From Amphibalanus amphitrite (Eukaryota > Arthropoda > Thecostraca > Balanomorpha > Balanidae): a DNA stretch of 64,000 nucleotides. Location: assembly GCF_019059575.1 (NCBI RefSeq), contig NW_024881837.1, positions 464,501-528,500 of the forward strand, read 5' to 3'. Under the pieces are notes generated by a model. The model made no database searches. It was not told where the DNA came from and worked only from the letters and a program-made list of their open reading frames with translations. Shown here one piece after another: positions 1 through 9,728 of this stretch; positions within the stretch are counted from its first letter, which is position 1; each line of letters begins with the position of its first letter. Both the position numbers and the translations under genes were made by a program.

Positions 1-720
1 ACGGTGTTGGGCCCTAGGAGGCCAGTTTGGGCCGTCAGAGACCAGTTTGGACCCTCAAAAGACCAGCGTGGGTCCGTACCGGCAGTGTGAGGCCCTCAGA
101 GACCAGTACAGAGCCTTCAAAGGGCAGTTTGGAACCATCAGAGGCCACGTGGGCCCTCACATGCCGGTGTGGTATCTTACAGGCCAGCGTGGAGCCCTCA
201 GAGGTCAGTGTGGGGCCCTAAAAGACCAGCATGGGTCGGTGTTGGACCCCAGAGGTCAGCATAGGGCCCTCAGAGGCCGATGTGGACCCTTAGAGACCGG
301 CATCGGGCCTTCAGAAGTCAGTACGGGCCCTCGGGGAAACCCAAAGGCCAGTCTTGGGCCCCCAGAAAAAGAAATGAGGCCATTAGAGGCGTGGACCCCC
401 AGAGACCAGTTTGGGAGCCCTCGAAACCAGTAGGTACAGGGCCCTCAAAGGCCAGTTTGGGGCCCTCAGAGGTCGATGCAGGCTCTTAGTGACCGGCACC
501 CAAAGGTCAGTCCTAAAACCCAGAGACAGAAATGAGGCCATCAAGAGATCAGTGTGGGGCCCTCAAAGGCCGGTTGGGAGACTCCTGATGCCGCTTTAGG
601 GCCTGGAGGGCCCTGAGAGGTCGATGTGGGCCCTCATCGGTCGATGTGGGCCCTCATCGGTCAGGGTTGGCCCTTGAAGGCCACTGAAGCGCCCTCAGAA
701 GTCAGGATACTCAAAGACCG
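1..720. repeat. GC-rich minisatellite, degenerate units of about 30 bp
   Basis: The block is built from irregular repeats of a phrase like GGCCCTCAGAGGCCAGTGTG with variable spacing. It runs off the left edge of the window. Several open frames cross it in different phases, as expected of a repeat without stops rather than of a gene. A related phrase recurs at 60990-62010. Confidence 0.85.
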
Positions 721-1015
721 GCATGGGGGCTGTTACATAATACCTGGCGTTGGTTTCTTGAGCCTCGTGACAATCGGGTAAGAGCCAGGGCCCCTACGCC
801 CTTCGGGGCCCATCGGTTGTTTAAGGGAGCAAATTATAGGATGGCCCCTGATTTGTCTTTGGGGGGCCATGGCCCTGATGCCCCCCTGCGACCTCCACTG
901 GGCACCACCCCCACCGCCCACTGAGCGGTGAGCGGCGCATTTTTGCATGTCCGACAGCTCTATACAGTATAGTGAATACGGCCTTGTGACAGCTCAAGCT
1001 CTTGAGAGGAGGGTA
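721..1015. other. Spacer between two minisatellites
   Basis: GC-rich single-copy-looking sequence. I see no coding exon, RNA gene or clear repeat in it. Confidence 0.5.
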
Positions 1016-2560
1016 GTACCTACATTAGAGGGGGCGGCGATGGCATTTGCACTTGAGGCGGCAGCGCCTACACTTAGAGGGGGCGGCACCTACATTTCAT
1101 GGGCAGCACCCTAACTTGAGGGGCGGCACCCACGCATGGGGGTGGGGGTGGGGGCGGCATCTATCTACATACATGTGAGGGAAAGGCACCTTCATTTCAA
1201 GGGGTGGCACCTACACTTAGGGGGTGGCACCTACATTTGAGGGGGCTGCACTGCAACTAGGCCTTAGGGGGCGGCAACCTAGGGGTGCCATCTACATTCG
1301 AAGGGACGGCACCTACATTTTATGGGATGACCGATGACACCTATGCATAAGTGGCCGGGGCCAACATTTGAGGGGGCGGCGCGGCACCTTCATTCGAGGG
1401 GGCGGCACCTGCATTCGAGGAGGGCCGGCACCTACATTCGAGGGGGCAGCACTAACATTTGAGGGGGCGGCACCTGCATTCAAGGAGGGCCGGCACCTAC
1501 ATTCGAGGGGGCGGCACTAACATTTGAGGGGGCGGCACCTACATTCGAAGAGGGCCGGCATCTACATTCGAGGGGGCGGCACTAACATTTGGGGGGGGGC
1601 GGCACCTACATTCGAGGAGGGCCGACATCTACATTCGAGGGGGCGGCACTAACATTTGAGGGGGCGGCACCTACATTCGAGGGGCGGCATTTAGGTACAT
1701 TTGAGGGGGCGGCACCAACATTCGAGGAGGGCCGGCATCTACATTCGAGGGGGCGGCACTAACATTCGAGGGGGCAGCACCTGCATTCGAGGAGGGCCGG
1801 CACGTACATTCGAGGGGGCGGCACTAACATTTGAGGGGGCGGCGCCTACATTCGAGGAGGGCCGGCATCTACATTCGAGGGGGCGGCACTGACATTTGAG
1901 GGGGCGGCACTTACATTCGAGGGGGCGGCACCTACATTCGAGGGGCGGCGTTTAGGTACATTTGAGGGGCGGCACCAACATTCGAGGAGGGCCGGCATCT
2001 ACATTCGAGGGGGCGGCACTAACATTTGAGGGGGCGGCACCTGCATTCGAGGAGGGCCGGCACCTACATTCGAGGGGGCGGCACTAACATTTGAGAGGGC
2101 GGCACCTATATTCGAGGAGACAGCGCCTACATTCGAGGGGCGACATTAACATTTGAGGGGGCGGCACCTACATTTGAGGGGGCGACACCAGCATTCGAGG
2201 GGGCGGCACCTACATTCGAGGGGGCGGCACTTACATTCGAGGAGGGCCGGCATCTACATCCGAGGGAGGGGGTGGCACTAACATTTGAGGGGGCGGCCCG
2301 CGGCACTTACATTCGAGGGGGCGACACCTACATTCGAGGGGCGGCATTTAGGTACATTTGAGGGGCTGCACCAACATTCGAGGGGATGGCGCCTACATTT
2401 AATGGGCGGCGCCTACATTCAAGGGGGCGGCACTTACATTTGAGGGGGCGGCACTTACATTCGAGGGGCGGTACTTACATTCGAGGGGGCGGCACCTACA
2501 TTCGAGGGGGCGGCACCTACATTTGAGGTCTGAGGAGGCGGCAACTACACTAGATAGTTG
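1016..2560. repeat. Minisatellite, ~21-bp unit with trimer higher-order structure
   Basis: The unit is close to ACATTCGAGGGGGCGGCACC. Through the middle (about 1370-2100) three variants alternate: one with GAGGAGGGCCGGCA, one with CATTCGAGGGGGCGGCA and one with CATTTGAGGGGGCGGCA. This gives a higher-order period of roughly 65 bp. The edges are more diverged than the centre. The 63-residue open frame inside it is a repeat translation, not a gene. Confidence 0.9.
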
Positions 2561-2748
2561 AGGGGTGACTATTGCCTACAATTACATGATGGGTAGGGCT
2601 TTTTTGAAAGATGGTGCCAAGTCAACGGGTGGCATAGAGTTTTGGGATGGCTCAGGGTTATGGGGGCGGCACCATTCGAGTCGCCCGCCGATTTATTTCA
2701 GTTGTAAAGTTGGGGTTGCACAAACCGATGTTGGGGTTGCACAATTCA

Positions 2749-2778
2749 AAGTTGGGGTTGCACGTGCAACCCCAACTT
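2749..2778. repeat. Perfect 30-bp palindrome
   Basis: The left arm AAGTTGGGGTTGCAC is followed directly by its exact reverse complement. Two further direct copies of GTTGGGGTTGCAC lie just upstream (about 2708-2742). It could extrude as a cruciform or be the tip of a degraded inverted-repeat transposon. Confidence 0.8.
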
Positions 2779-3422
2779 AATATAAAAATCCACCCCTGAC
2801 TGGGACGTATGATTGCGAACATTCGTTGCAGTAGACTCACGTTGATATACCTAACGCGAAAATGCCTGTCGATATTGTTTACTAAAAAAATTGAAATCCG
2901 TGGCCCCCATAACAGAAAAAGACTTAAAGCACAGGGCGACAATATAGGTTGTCGACGACAGGTTAATTAGATTCTCATCACGTTTTTTTCTTCGGAGATT
3001 CTTTGCACTTATGTTCTGTATTCGGTGTCAGGAACAAGAGTCAATTTATCTACCAGCGGAGGAGCCGATTATTGGGGGGGGACAAAAGATAGTATGTCCC
3101 ACCCAACATTTTGGTTGGGGGGACATGTCCCACCCGTCCCCCCCGGTGGCGGAGCCCTTGGGCTATCTTAGGCTTCATTTATTTGTCTCGGGAGCTTTCG
3201 AAAGACGTCTGCCTTTCTTCTTCCGAGCCCGACTGGCGTCTTAGCTCTATTTATTTGTTTCGGGAACTTTCGAAAGACGTCGTTTCACTAAAAAAGCTGC
3301 CCCTTTACCCCGTTTCACTCAATCAGTCTACGTGTATTATATTCTGCAGTGCAAAATGCCGTATACCAACAGTCATTTGTCAAATCAAGCTCTAAACAGA
3401 ACGACCAAAGAACAGAGACGCG

Positions 3423-3426
3423 AAAA
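3423..3426 (-). terminator. RNA polymerase III T-stretch of tRNA-Gln
   Basis: Four T residues on the minus strand begin about 5 nt after the tRNA 3' end, the usual minimal pol III terminator. Confidence 0.7.
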
Positions 3427-3430
3427 CCAG

Positions 3431-3502
3431 AGGTCCTACCGAGATTTGAACTCGGATCGCTGGATTCAAAGTCCAGAGTGCTAACCATTACACCATAGGA
3501 CC
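3431..3502 (-). tRNA. tRNA-Gln (anticodon UUG)
   Basis: Read on the minus strand, the 72 nt fold as a complete cloverleaf. The acceptor stem is GGTCCTA/TAGGACC and the D-arm is of the type TGGTGTAATGGTTAGC. The anticodon stem is CTGGA/TCCAG around the loop CTTTGAA (anticodon TTG), and the T-arm carries GTTCAAATC. These match the standard eukaryotic tRNA-Gln(UUG). There is no intron and no encoded CCA. The internal A and B boxes are intact. A TTTT pol III terminator lies just downstream (3423-3426, minus strand), so the gene looks functional. Confidence 0.97.
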
Positions 3503-5784
3503 AGATACTCGTGGAACGAAAATGTAGCTTCATAACAAAGTGATCCGGCTTTTTCCAATCGTTTCAAATTCTATCTGAAATTTGTTTGTGAATAAATGGT
3601 GATCAGAAATATATGCTATGTTATTTGCATTCCAATTTTACAATATTGACGCGTACCATCATTATTTTGCCGCATATTTTCGGTTCCCCTTGGTTCCCTT
3701 TGGTTCCCTCTAAAAAAAACCTCAAGAGCTATTCTTCAAATGGTTTTTATCGACAATTTCTAACTAAATCAGCTTAAAGGATGTATGAATACGATAATAC
3801 GATAAAATGCTAGCCATAAATGAATTTTTGAACAGAGTTGAGTGCATTATATTGAGCCTACAAACCCTATTCGTAAAATGTATTCACGATTGTGCCCCTA
3901 CGGCGCATGCTTTTGGCGGGAACCGCTGAAAACTTGAAGTTGAAGTTGAATTTGTGAACTGGAAACAATTAAAAGGATTGGAACTCAGACTCAGAAACAT
4001 AACATACAAGGGGATAAAACGCGATAGAAGCAATTAAAAGGATTTTGGGTGAAGGTAAGGGTGCTTTTTGATCATATTTTCAAGAGAAAAGGAATGTAAG
4101 TTGAACTGGAATTCAAAAATTCAAATTTTCATTTGAATTTGAATTCATTTGAATTTTCTGAATTCAAATTTTACAGACCATAGCAACAGTGTATAGCATA
4201 CTGCCAAAAATAACCTAATAGGGCTAGTTCTCTATATACTGTGATGGGGCTGTGGCTGCCCTGCACATTCTTGAATTTTTGTTTCATTTTGTTTGCTAGT
4301 CTCACCTATCGGCTATCGCCACCACTTTCATTTCCGTTATTTGAACTCAAACCAGCCGTTTAAAAATCAAATCAGTTTTGCTACGAATGATGTTTTTGGA
4401 AAAATGTCAATGTTTTGGACAAAATCACAAAATTGCTGTCCTTTAACAAATGTATGAGTATCATTCTGATTTCTGTATGTTGATTGTGGGTGGACATCAA
4501 CCTTGGGACGCCAGTGGAAACAGGGCGCTGGAGGGCATATTAGTCACGTGACATTTGGAATTTCTCCCCCTTCTTGGGCCTTCTACATACTAAACGTCAC
4601 GTGTGATTTATGTGAATATCATGAACCTTGATCAAATCGCCCCGGGCGCCCTGTTTTCACCGTCGTCCCAACCTTGGACCCACTGGCTTCCAAGCTTGCT
4701 ATGCTGTTTGTTATTGGGGTGCAATATGAATAAATAAGGATGCTAATGGCCAATGGGACATAGTGTCACAGAGGCCAACCGCCAAGGTACATGCCTACTC
4801 TCCAAGTACCTACATATCTATGCAAGGTAGTCTGAACTTACCTTAGTGGTGTTATCTTCCACTAAGAGACAGCTTTCCCAGCATTTGCTGGCTGGTCAGC
4901 TGATGCATTTTGGGGATGATAACTTTGAATGAAAGACACTGGCTAAATGACCTGTTAGAATTGAGAAGAGGTTTTGTGCAGACACTTTGGCAATGTTTGT
5001 CAACAGCCCATAAATGTATTCATTAATATGTACTCATCCATTCTATGATTACCCATGGCAACCACCCACTTATGCTGTGAGAACTGAGAGCTGTGCCTCT
5101 TGATGTGTATGTGATAGATAGGATAGGCATGTATAGCATATGGTAAGGGTAAGCTTTTTTTTTAATTTATGTAGTTTTTATTGGCTTGGTGTCATTTCAG
5201 TTTAACTAAACTAACATTTGTGGCCCAGGAAGGTCAGCATTGGTATGGCTACTTGAGTCATAGGTGACCACATAACCCAACCTAGCCCTACCTAAACTAA
5301 CCTTTCACCTACTTACATCTTACTTACACTTAGGTACTACTTACAATTACACTAGCCTACACCTTCCTAGCAGCTACCTAGCAGCTTAACACCCAAACTT
5401 CAGAAGCAAGTAAGGCACTTCTCTGGAAGATAATAAAATAATTGATGCAACTATATATGCCAGTTTACAATTCAGATTGGAATGTCCTGATACATTATGG
5501 CATAGAAATGTTTCCTTAATATATAGCTCACAGACTTGACTAGCTGGATCTGCCCTGAGAGACAACCCATCCCATTGTATGTCTTATTTGAAGGGCAGTA
5601 CTGAAATGTGACTTGAGTTCCTGGATGAATACCTAAGTGGCTGATTGCTGTGTTATTTATATTCCACTTTTTACTGCTCAGTTTCGAGTTTCAAAACTGA
5701 TATTTCACATGGACATTGTACAGTTTGCATGAGTGTTTCTGTATTTTGCATCGAACTATGTTCTAAACCATCCTTTGTTTCTCA
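3503..5784. other. Intergenic / possible upstream intron of the dystrophin-like gene
   Basis: AT-rich DNA with no convincing coding exon. It contains an inverted AT-rich stretch (about 4096-4165, repeated AATTCAAAT words), a small MITE (4505-4669) and a low-complexity TAGGTA/CCTA tract (about 5270-5400). It ends in a good splice acceptor at 5785. Confidence 0.5.
4505..4669. mobile_element. Foldback MITE, 165 bp
   Basis: The ends are imperfect inverted repeats of about 27 bp: GGGACGCCAGTGGAAACAGG on the left, and on the right the reverse complement of a sequence starting GGGACGACGGTGAAAACAGG. AACCTT flanks both ends directly (4499-4504 and 4670-4675), which looks like a target-site duplication. 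The centre is also partly palindromic around CACGTGA. No protein is encoded. Confidence 0.65.
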
Positions 5785-5785
5785 G
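5774..5785 (+). other. Probable splice acceptor before the dystrophin-like exon
   Basis: A pyrimidine tract runs into CAG at 5783-5785. If used, the long exon begins at 5786, and a few codons before the ATG at 5806 would be 5' UTR or coding. Confidence 0.6.
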
Positions 5786-5805
5786 TGCACCTGGATACGC
5801 CAGGC

Positions 5806-7782
5806 ATGGCATCGACGGGCTGGACGCGTGTCACCTCTGCCGCTGGGGTGCCCTATTACGTGCACCACGGAGACCAGCGAACCTCCTGGACACACCCGCG
5901 ACTCACTGCCGCGCTACAATGCATCCAGGAGTGCGCGTACGTTCGCTACGCCGCCTACCGCATGGCGGTAAAGTGTCGCCATCTGCGCCATGTTCTGCTG
6001 CTCGATACAGTCACACTGGCTGACGTCAAAGCGGCGTTCGCTGCGCACGGTCTGGCCGCCGCTGGTGCCGGCGAGGCGCTCAACTGTGACCGCGTGGCGG
6101 AGGTACTGGAGACACTGCTGGATGTGGGAGACGGCTGCGCGCAGCAGCGTGCTGATCCCCTGCTGAGCGCCGCTCTGACAGTGCTGGACCGGCGGCGGGC
6201 CGGCGCCATCACCACTGTCTCGCTGAAGCTGCTGCTGGGCCTGCTCTGCTCGGGCCGACTGACGGAGCGCTACCGGTTCATGTACGCCGAGCTGGCCGAT
6301 GTGGGTGATGTGCTGCCACCAGCACAGCTCGGTCGACTGCTCGAGGTGGCCGCTGCGCTGGCCGAGCTTCTCGGCGAGCGCGAGGCGTTCGGTCGTCACC
6401 TGATAGCCGGCACGGTGCGCTCTTGTTTCGGCCGAGGCGGCGGCGCGGTGGGCGCTGGAGCCAACTCTCGGGACAGTCTGATGGTGTGGCTGCTGCGGGA
6501 GCCACAGATGCTCGTCTGGGTGTCGACTCTGTACCGCCTGGTCTCAGCCCAGGCCGTGGTGCACAGCGTCAGCTGCGGGGTGTGTGGTGTGAAACCGGTA
6601 GTTGGACTGTGTTACGCCTGTCTTCGCTGCCTGAATTTCTACCTCTGCCAGGAGTGCTTTTTCCGGGGGTTGACGAACCGCGGTCACAAGCAACACCATC
6701 CTCTTCAGGAGTTCTGCGCTCAGTGGAACCGCCGTCAGAAGACGCAGGCGCTGTTCAGGACACTGTGGAACAAACTGAGCGGCAAGACGGGCCGGAAACC
6801 TGCCACTCTGCCGCCGGCCAAAGTAACCGTCGACTCAGCGCAGCAGACGTCAATGGCTGCGCCTGTCGCTGGAAGTGAGGACCCGCCGTCTTCGTCGTCC
6901 TCCGAGGACGAGGAGGACGAGGACCTGTCATCTCGTACGCTCCTAGACGGCACGGTGTCATGCGACCCGCAGCTGGATAGCATCCTGGGCCACCTGGAGA
7001 TGGAGAACGGTCGACTGGCCGGCGAGCTGCGCCGGCTAAGGCACGTGCTGCCGCCCGGCGAGCGACTCCCGGAAGCCGAGCAGCAGGAGATGCACTGCCA
7101 GCTGCAGCGGCTCCGCTCGCTGGTGCGACGCCGGCGCGGTGGCAGGCGACAGAACCAGCCGCGTACACCGTCCCCGCCCCCGCGGCCGGCACACATGCAG
7201 TCGACGCCGATGCCACGTTTCTCGCAGCTGAGTCCGATCGCTCGTGTGCCCGGCTCACCGGTAGACGGCGCGCTCAGTCCGATTCACTCCGGAATAGAGG
7301 CGCCGGCGTCGGTGAGTCCCCCGCTGCGTCGCGACGGGAGCCGCCAGGAAGCGGCCGACGCGCCTACAGACCAGCACGCTACTCTAGTGCCTGGTGATGA
7401 GCACCCCGCGGAGCCCGCTGCGGAGTCCGGCACCGCCAGCCCCGAACCACTTACCTTCAGCGCTCATCTGCCCGATCTCACCGAGTACTCTCTATCAGAC
7501 CTTGCCGACGTGACCGGTCTGGCCGACCCCGAGGAGCCGGCCGCACCCGAGCCTCCGCTGGCGCCCTCTGCTGCGGTTCAAGACACAGAGGTGACGCTGG
7601 CGGCTCTGCGGGCCGAGCTGACGCCACTGGAGCGGACGGTGGAGCGCGGGCCAGAGCTGTGGCCGGCGCGAGCGCTGACCGGTACCGTGCCGCTGCAGAC
7701 CGCCGGGGAGCTACTGGAGCTCCTCGCCGATCTCGAGAACCTCTGTGTGTCCGTACAGGGCGGCGTGGATGGCCGCGTCTAG
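5806..7782 (+). CDS. Dystrophin/dystrobrevin-superfamily protein (DAH/dystrotelin-like), WW-EF-ZZ
   Basis: A single exon encodes 658 residues from the ATG at 5806. In order it shows a WW domain (residues ~4-30, GWTRV...PYYVHH...TSWTHP), the paired EF-hand-like regions of dystrophin (~35-230), and a ZZ zinc finger (~255-302). The ZZ keeps the Cys pairs CGVC, CLRC, CQEC and the following His residues, as in dystrobrevin; dystrophin itself has lost one pair. An acidic Ser/Glu tract (~360-375) and a heptad-like coiled coil (~389-440) follow, then a Pro-rich tail. The architecture equals the C-terminal third of dystrophin without actin-binding or spectrin domains, as in the DAH/dystrotelin branch. 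Family members act as membrane-cortex scaffolds. A pyrimidine-rich acceptor (TTTGTTTCTCAG) ends at 5785 and the frame stays open back to it, so an upstream exon is possible and the true N-terminus is uncertain. Confidence 0.88.
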   Translation: MASTGWTRVTSAAGVPYYVHHGDQRTSWTHPRLTAALQCIQECAYVRYAAYRMAVKCRHLRHVLLLDTVTLADVKAAFAAHGLAAAGAGEALNCDRVAEVLETLLDVGDGCAQQRADPLLSAALTVLDRRRAGAITTVSLKLLLGLLCSGRLTERYRFMYAELADVGDVLPPAQLGRLLEVAAALAELLGEREAFGRHLIAGTVRSCFGRGGGAVGAGANSRDSLMVWLLREPQMLVWVSTLYRLVSAQAVVHSVSCGVCGVKPVVGLCYACLRCLNFYLCQECFFRGLTNRGHKQHHPLQEFCAQWNRRQKTQALFRTLWNKLSGKTGRKPATLPPAKVTVDSAQQTSMAAPVAGSEDPPSSSSSEDEEDEDLSSRTLLDGTVSCDPQLDSILGHLEMENGRLAGELRRLRHVLPPGERLPEAEQQEMHCQLQRLRSLVRRRRGGRRQNQPRTPSPPPRPAHMQSTPMPRFSQLSPIARVPGSPVDGALSPIHSGIEAPASVSPPLRRDGSRQEAADAPTDQHATLVPGDEHPAEPAAESGTASPEPLTFSAHLPDLTEYSLSDLADVTGLADPEEPAAPEPPLAPSAAVQDTEVTLAALRAELTPLERTVERGPELWPARALTGTVPLQTAGELLELLADLENLCVSVQGGVDGRV

Positions 7783-8271
7783 TGGACGAGGGGAGCATGG
7801 AATACTCGTGTTAGGTGAGTGGTGATTGACGACGTATGCTAATGGCTTGTAGTTGTAGCTTAGATGGAAAAAAACACGCTTTTTAATGATATTGAGGAGC
7901 ATAGGAAGTGTGCTGTGGGAAATGGAAACAACTGCATTCACAAATATTTGCACATGTCTTGCCACGTGGCGTGCTAAAGACAATCTTGCCTAATTAATTT
8001 TACCCGTCCCACTAAGCATTCCATAACTTCTACTGAGCCATGACATGTTCGTGACAGCGATAGCACTTCGTGATCTATATGCAGCTCTTTTCGATAGTTT
8101 GTGTAAAAGATTTAAATGTGTATTGCAGGGGCGTCGACTCCGGGTTTTGTGGGACCCTGGCCCCCTTGATGTGACTGGGGACCGGCCCCGCACGTACGGT
8201 ACTTGAGATCCCCACTTTTGATGATCCCAGGTTCTTGTCTGTCAAATGTCCTATATTTTAAGTTTTTTTAT

Positions 8272-8277
8272 AATAAA
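8272..8277 (+). terminator. Polyadenylation signal of the dystrophin-like gene
   Basis: AATAAA lies about 490 nt after the TAG stop. It is the first canonical hexamer downstream and is consistent with a 0.5-kb 3' UTR. Confidence 0.5.
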
Positions 8278-8426
8278 ACACTTGACTTCTTTGAACTCTT
8301 TAAAATCGTTCTAGGTAAAATTCGCCACCAGTAATTAGAAGCACGGGATAGGATTGCCATACAATGTATAAGCACTGAACAGTGAACACTCCGGTTTTAC
8401 GTGTCCGGGAAAAGTACGTCGGTATC

Positions 8427-8930
8427 TCAGGGACTATCCCACCTTCTAAAATGTTGTTAAAACCAGTTAAATTGTGCCCGACTTTATAGATTGGATGACC
8501 AGGAACACGGTTCTGGCATTTATTTTTCATTAAACATCTTAGACTTCCCATATTCCAAACACAAACTTTCAAATATGTGACGTCACAGCCCAAAATTACC
8601 TCCTTCCCCAGGCCACATTACTGTCATAAAGCTGATTCTTTTTACTCTGTAGGCACCACAACAAAGTTCAGACCAAGTTGTAAGCGATTTTTTCAACGAA
8701 CAAACCCATTTAAATCAGAATGACTAAACGAGGTGACGTCACACTAACGGTCGCTCCATGTTGAAGATTGGGCCTTGTACAAGGCCCATTTTCAAATGAA
8801 GGGAACGAATTTCTTCAACACCAAGAGGCCGCGGGGGTTGCAACCTAGATATATAGTGGTTTCTGAACCTCGCCGCAAACTTGGCTATCTCAACTCAAAC
8901 CCCATGTTAAAGGTGGGATAGTCCCTTTAA
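8427..8930. mobile_element. TTAA-type MITE, copy 1
   Basis: The right end is GGTGGGATAGTCCCTTTAA. The left end carries the inverse, GGGACTATCCCACC, with a decayed outermost TTAA. The sequence just inside the right end (GGCTATCTCAACTCAAAC) matches, in reverse complement, the inside of the second copy at 11079-11575, so both belong to one family. There is no coding capacity. A TTAA target is typical of piggyBac-like elements, but the family is not established here. Confidence 0.75.
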
Positions 8931-9300
8931 TTCGGGTTAGCTTATAATGCAGAATATCGCGCCCTGTGTTGAAATTTCGAGCAATGGGCGCTAAGGTCAA
9001 TCATCAGATCAGATCGGCATCAGATCGAGCTACATACATCAGATACGAGTTATAAAGTTCTGTTGTCTTCCTTCGCATCAGTGAAGCGATGCACATTGTA
9101 CAGCTACGAGGTAGCTGCAAGATGACTGATATCATTTGAACTTAGATAAAAATATTTCACTGTTGGACTTGTTTTGAAAATAAAAATTTCGTACGATGTA
9201 CGATGAACATACAGTTTGGAATTTCGAAACGAAACCTATTGAGCGGCACTCATTATAAATGGTAATACACTCTAAAAGTCACTCAATGACATCACGGCAC
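8931..9300. other. Spacer upstream of the MOSPD2-like promoter
   Basis: No gene or strong repeat seen. It leads into a GC-rich, CpG-rich segment from about 9380. Confidence 0.4.
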
Positions 9301-9379
9301 CATTACTCATACCCTGCTGCCAGGGCGGATGGCTGGCGGACCACGAGACATGGTATTGGTCTTTGACCGGTGTTATGGT

Positions 9380-9625
9380 ATACTTCCCCCTCCCCTCCCC
9401 TCCCCACCAGTCACCGCACGTGCCTCCTCTCCCCGTCTCCCACGGCGTCCCTTGACCCGGTCCCACGCCTCCCCTCCTCTCTTCCCCTCAGCGCCCCTCG
9501 CTCTGCCCCGCGCGGCCCGCTGTCGGCTCGTCCGCCGCGGTCGGTCAGTCGGTGGTGCGCGCTGCGGGGGTCGAGTCGCCTGCGCCTTCGGCTCCGAGCC
9601 AAACGGTCCGTGATCCGCCAGCACC
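9380..9625 (+). promoter_or_regulatory. CpG-rich promoter / 5' UTR of the MOSPD2-like gene
   Basis: A C/T-rich then CpG-dense segment lies directly before the start codon at 9626. No TATA box is evident, consistent with a broad housekeeping promoter. The transcription start cannot be placed from sequence alone. Confidence 0.5.
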
Positions 9626-9728
9626 ATGCCTGAGCCAGTTATTTACTCGGTGGATGACATCAGTGACGCCGATGCTGACACGCTGCGGCAGAAGATCCTA
9701 CAACGGGTACAGCAGGATGACCTCAAAG
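9626..9728 (+). CDS. MOSPD2: MOSPD2 exon 1 (N-terminus)
   Basis: It encodes 34 residues beginning MPEPVIYSVDD, then a charged helix-like stretch. The donor is AAAG|GTAAGG. The ATG lies in a good context (GCACCATG). Confidence 0.85.

Larger units (their letters stand above)
2561..3430. other. Intergenic region with palindrome and short duplications
   Basis: No gene seen. It holds a perfect palindrome at 2749-2778, a transposon-like GC patch at about 3070-3160, and a direct duplication of roughly 78 bp around GGGAGCTTTCGAAAGACGTC (about 3175-3285). Confidence 0.55.

Noticed and set aside
1016-2560. CRISPR-like array
   Set aside because: Units are contiguous without unique spacers and this is a eukaryotic genome. 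It is a minisatellite.
5785-5805. Start of the dystrophin-like protein at 5785
   Set aside because: The codon there is GTG and it overlaps the splice acceptor. The first ATG is at 5806.
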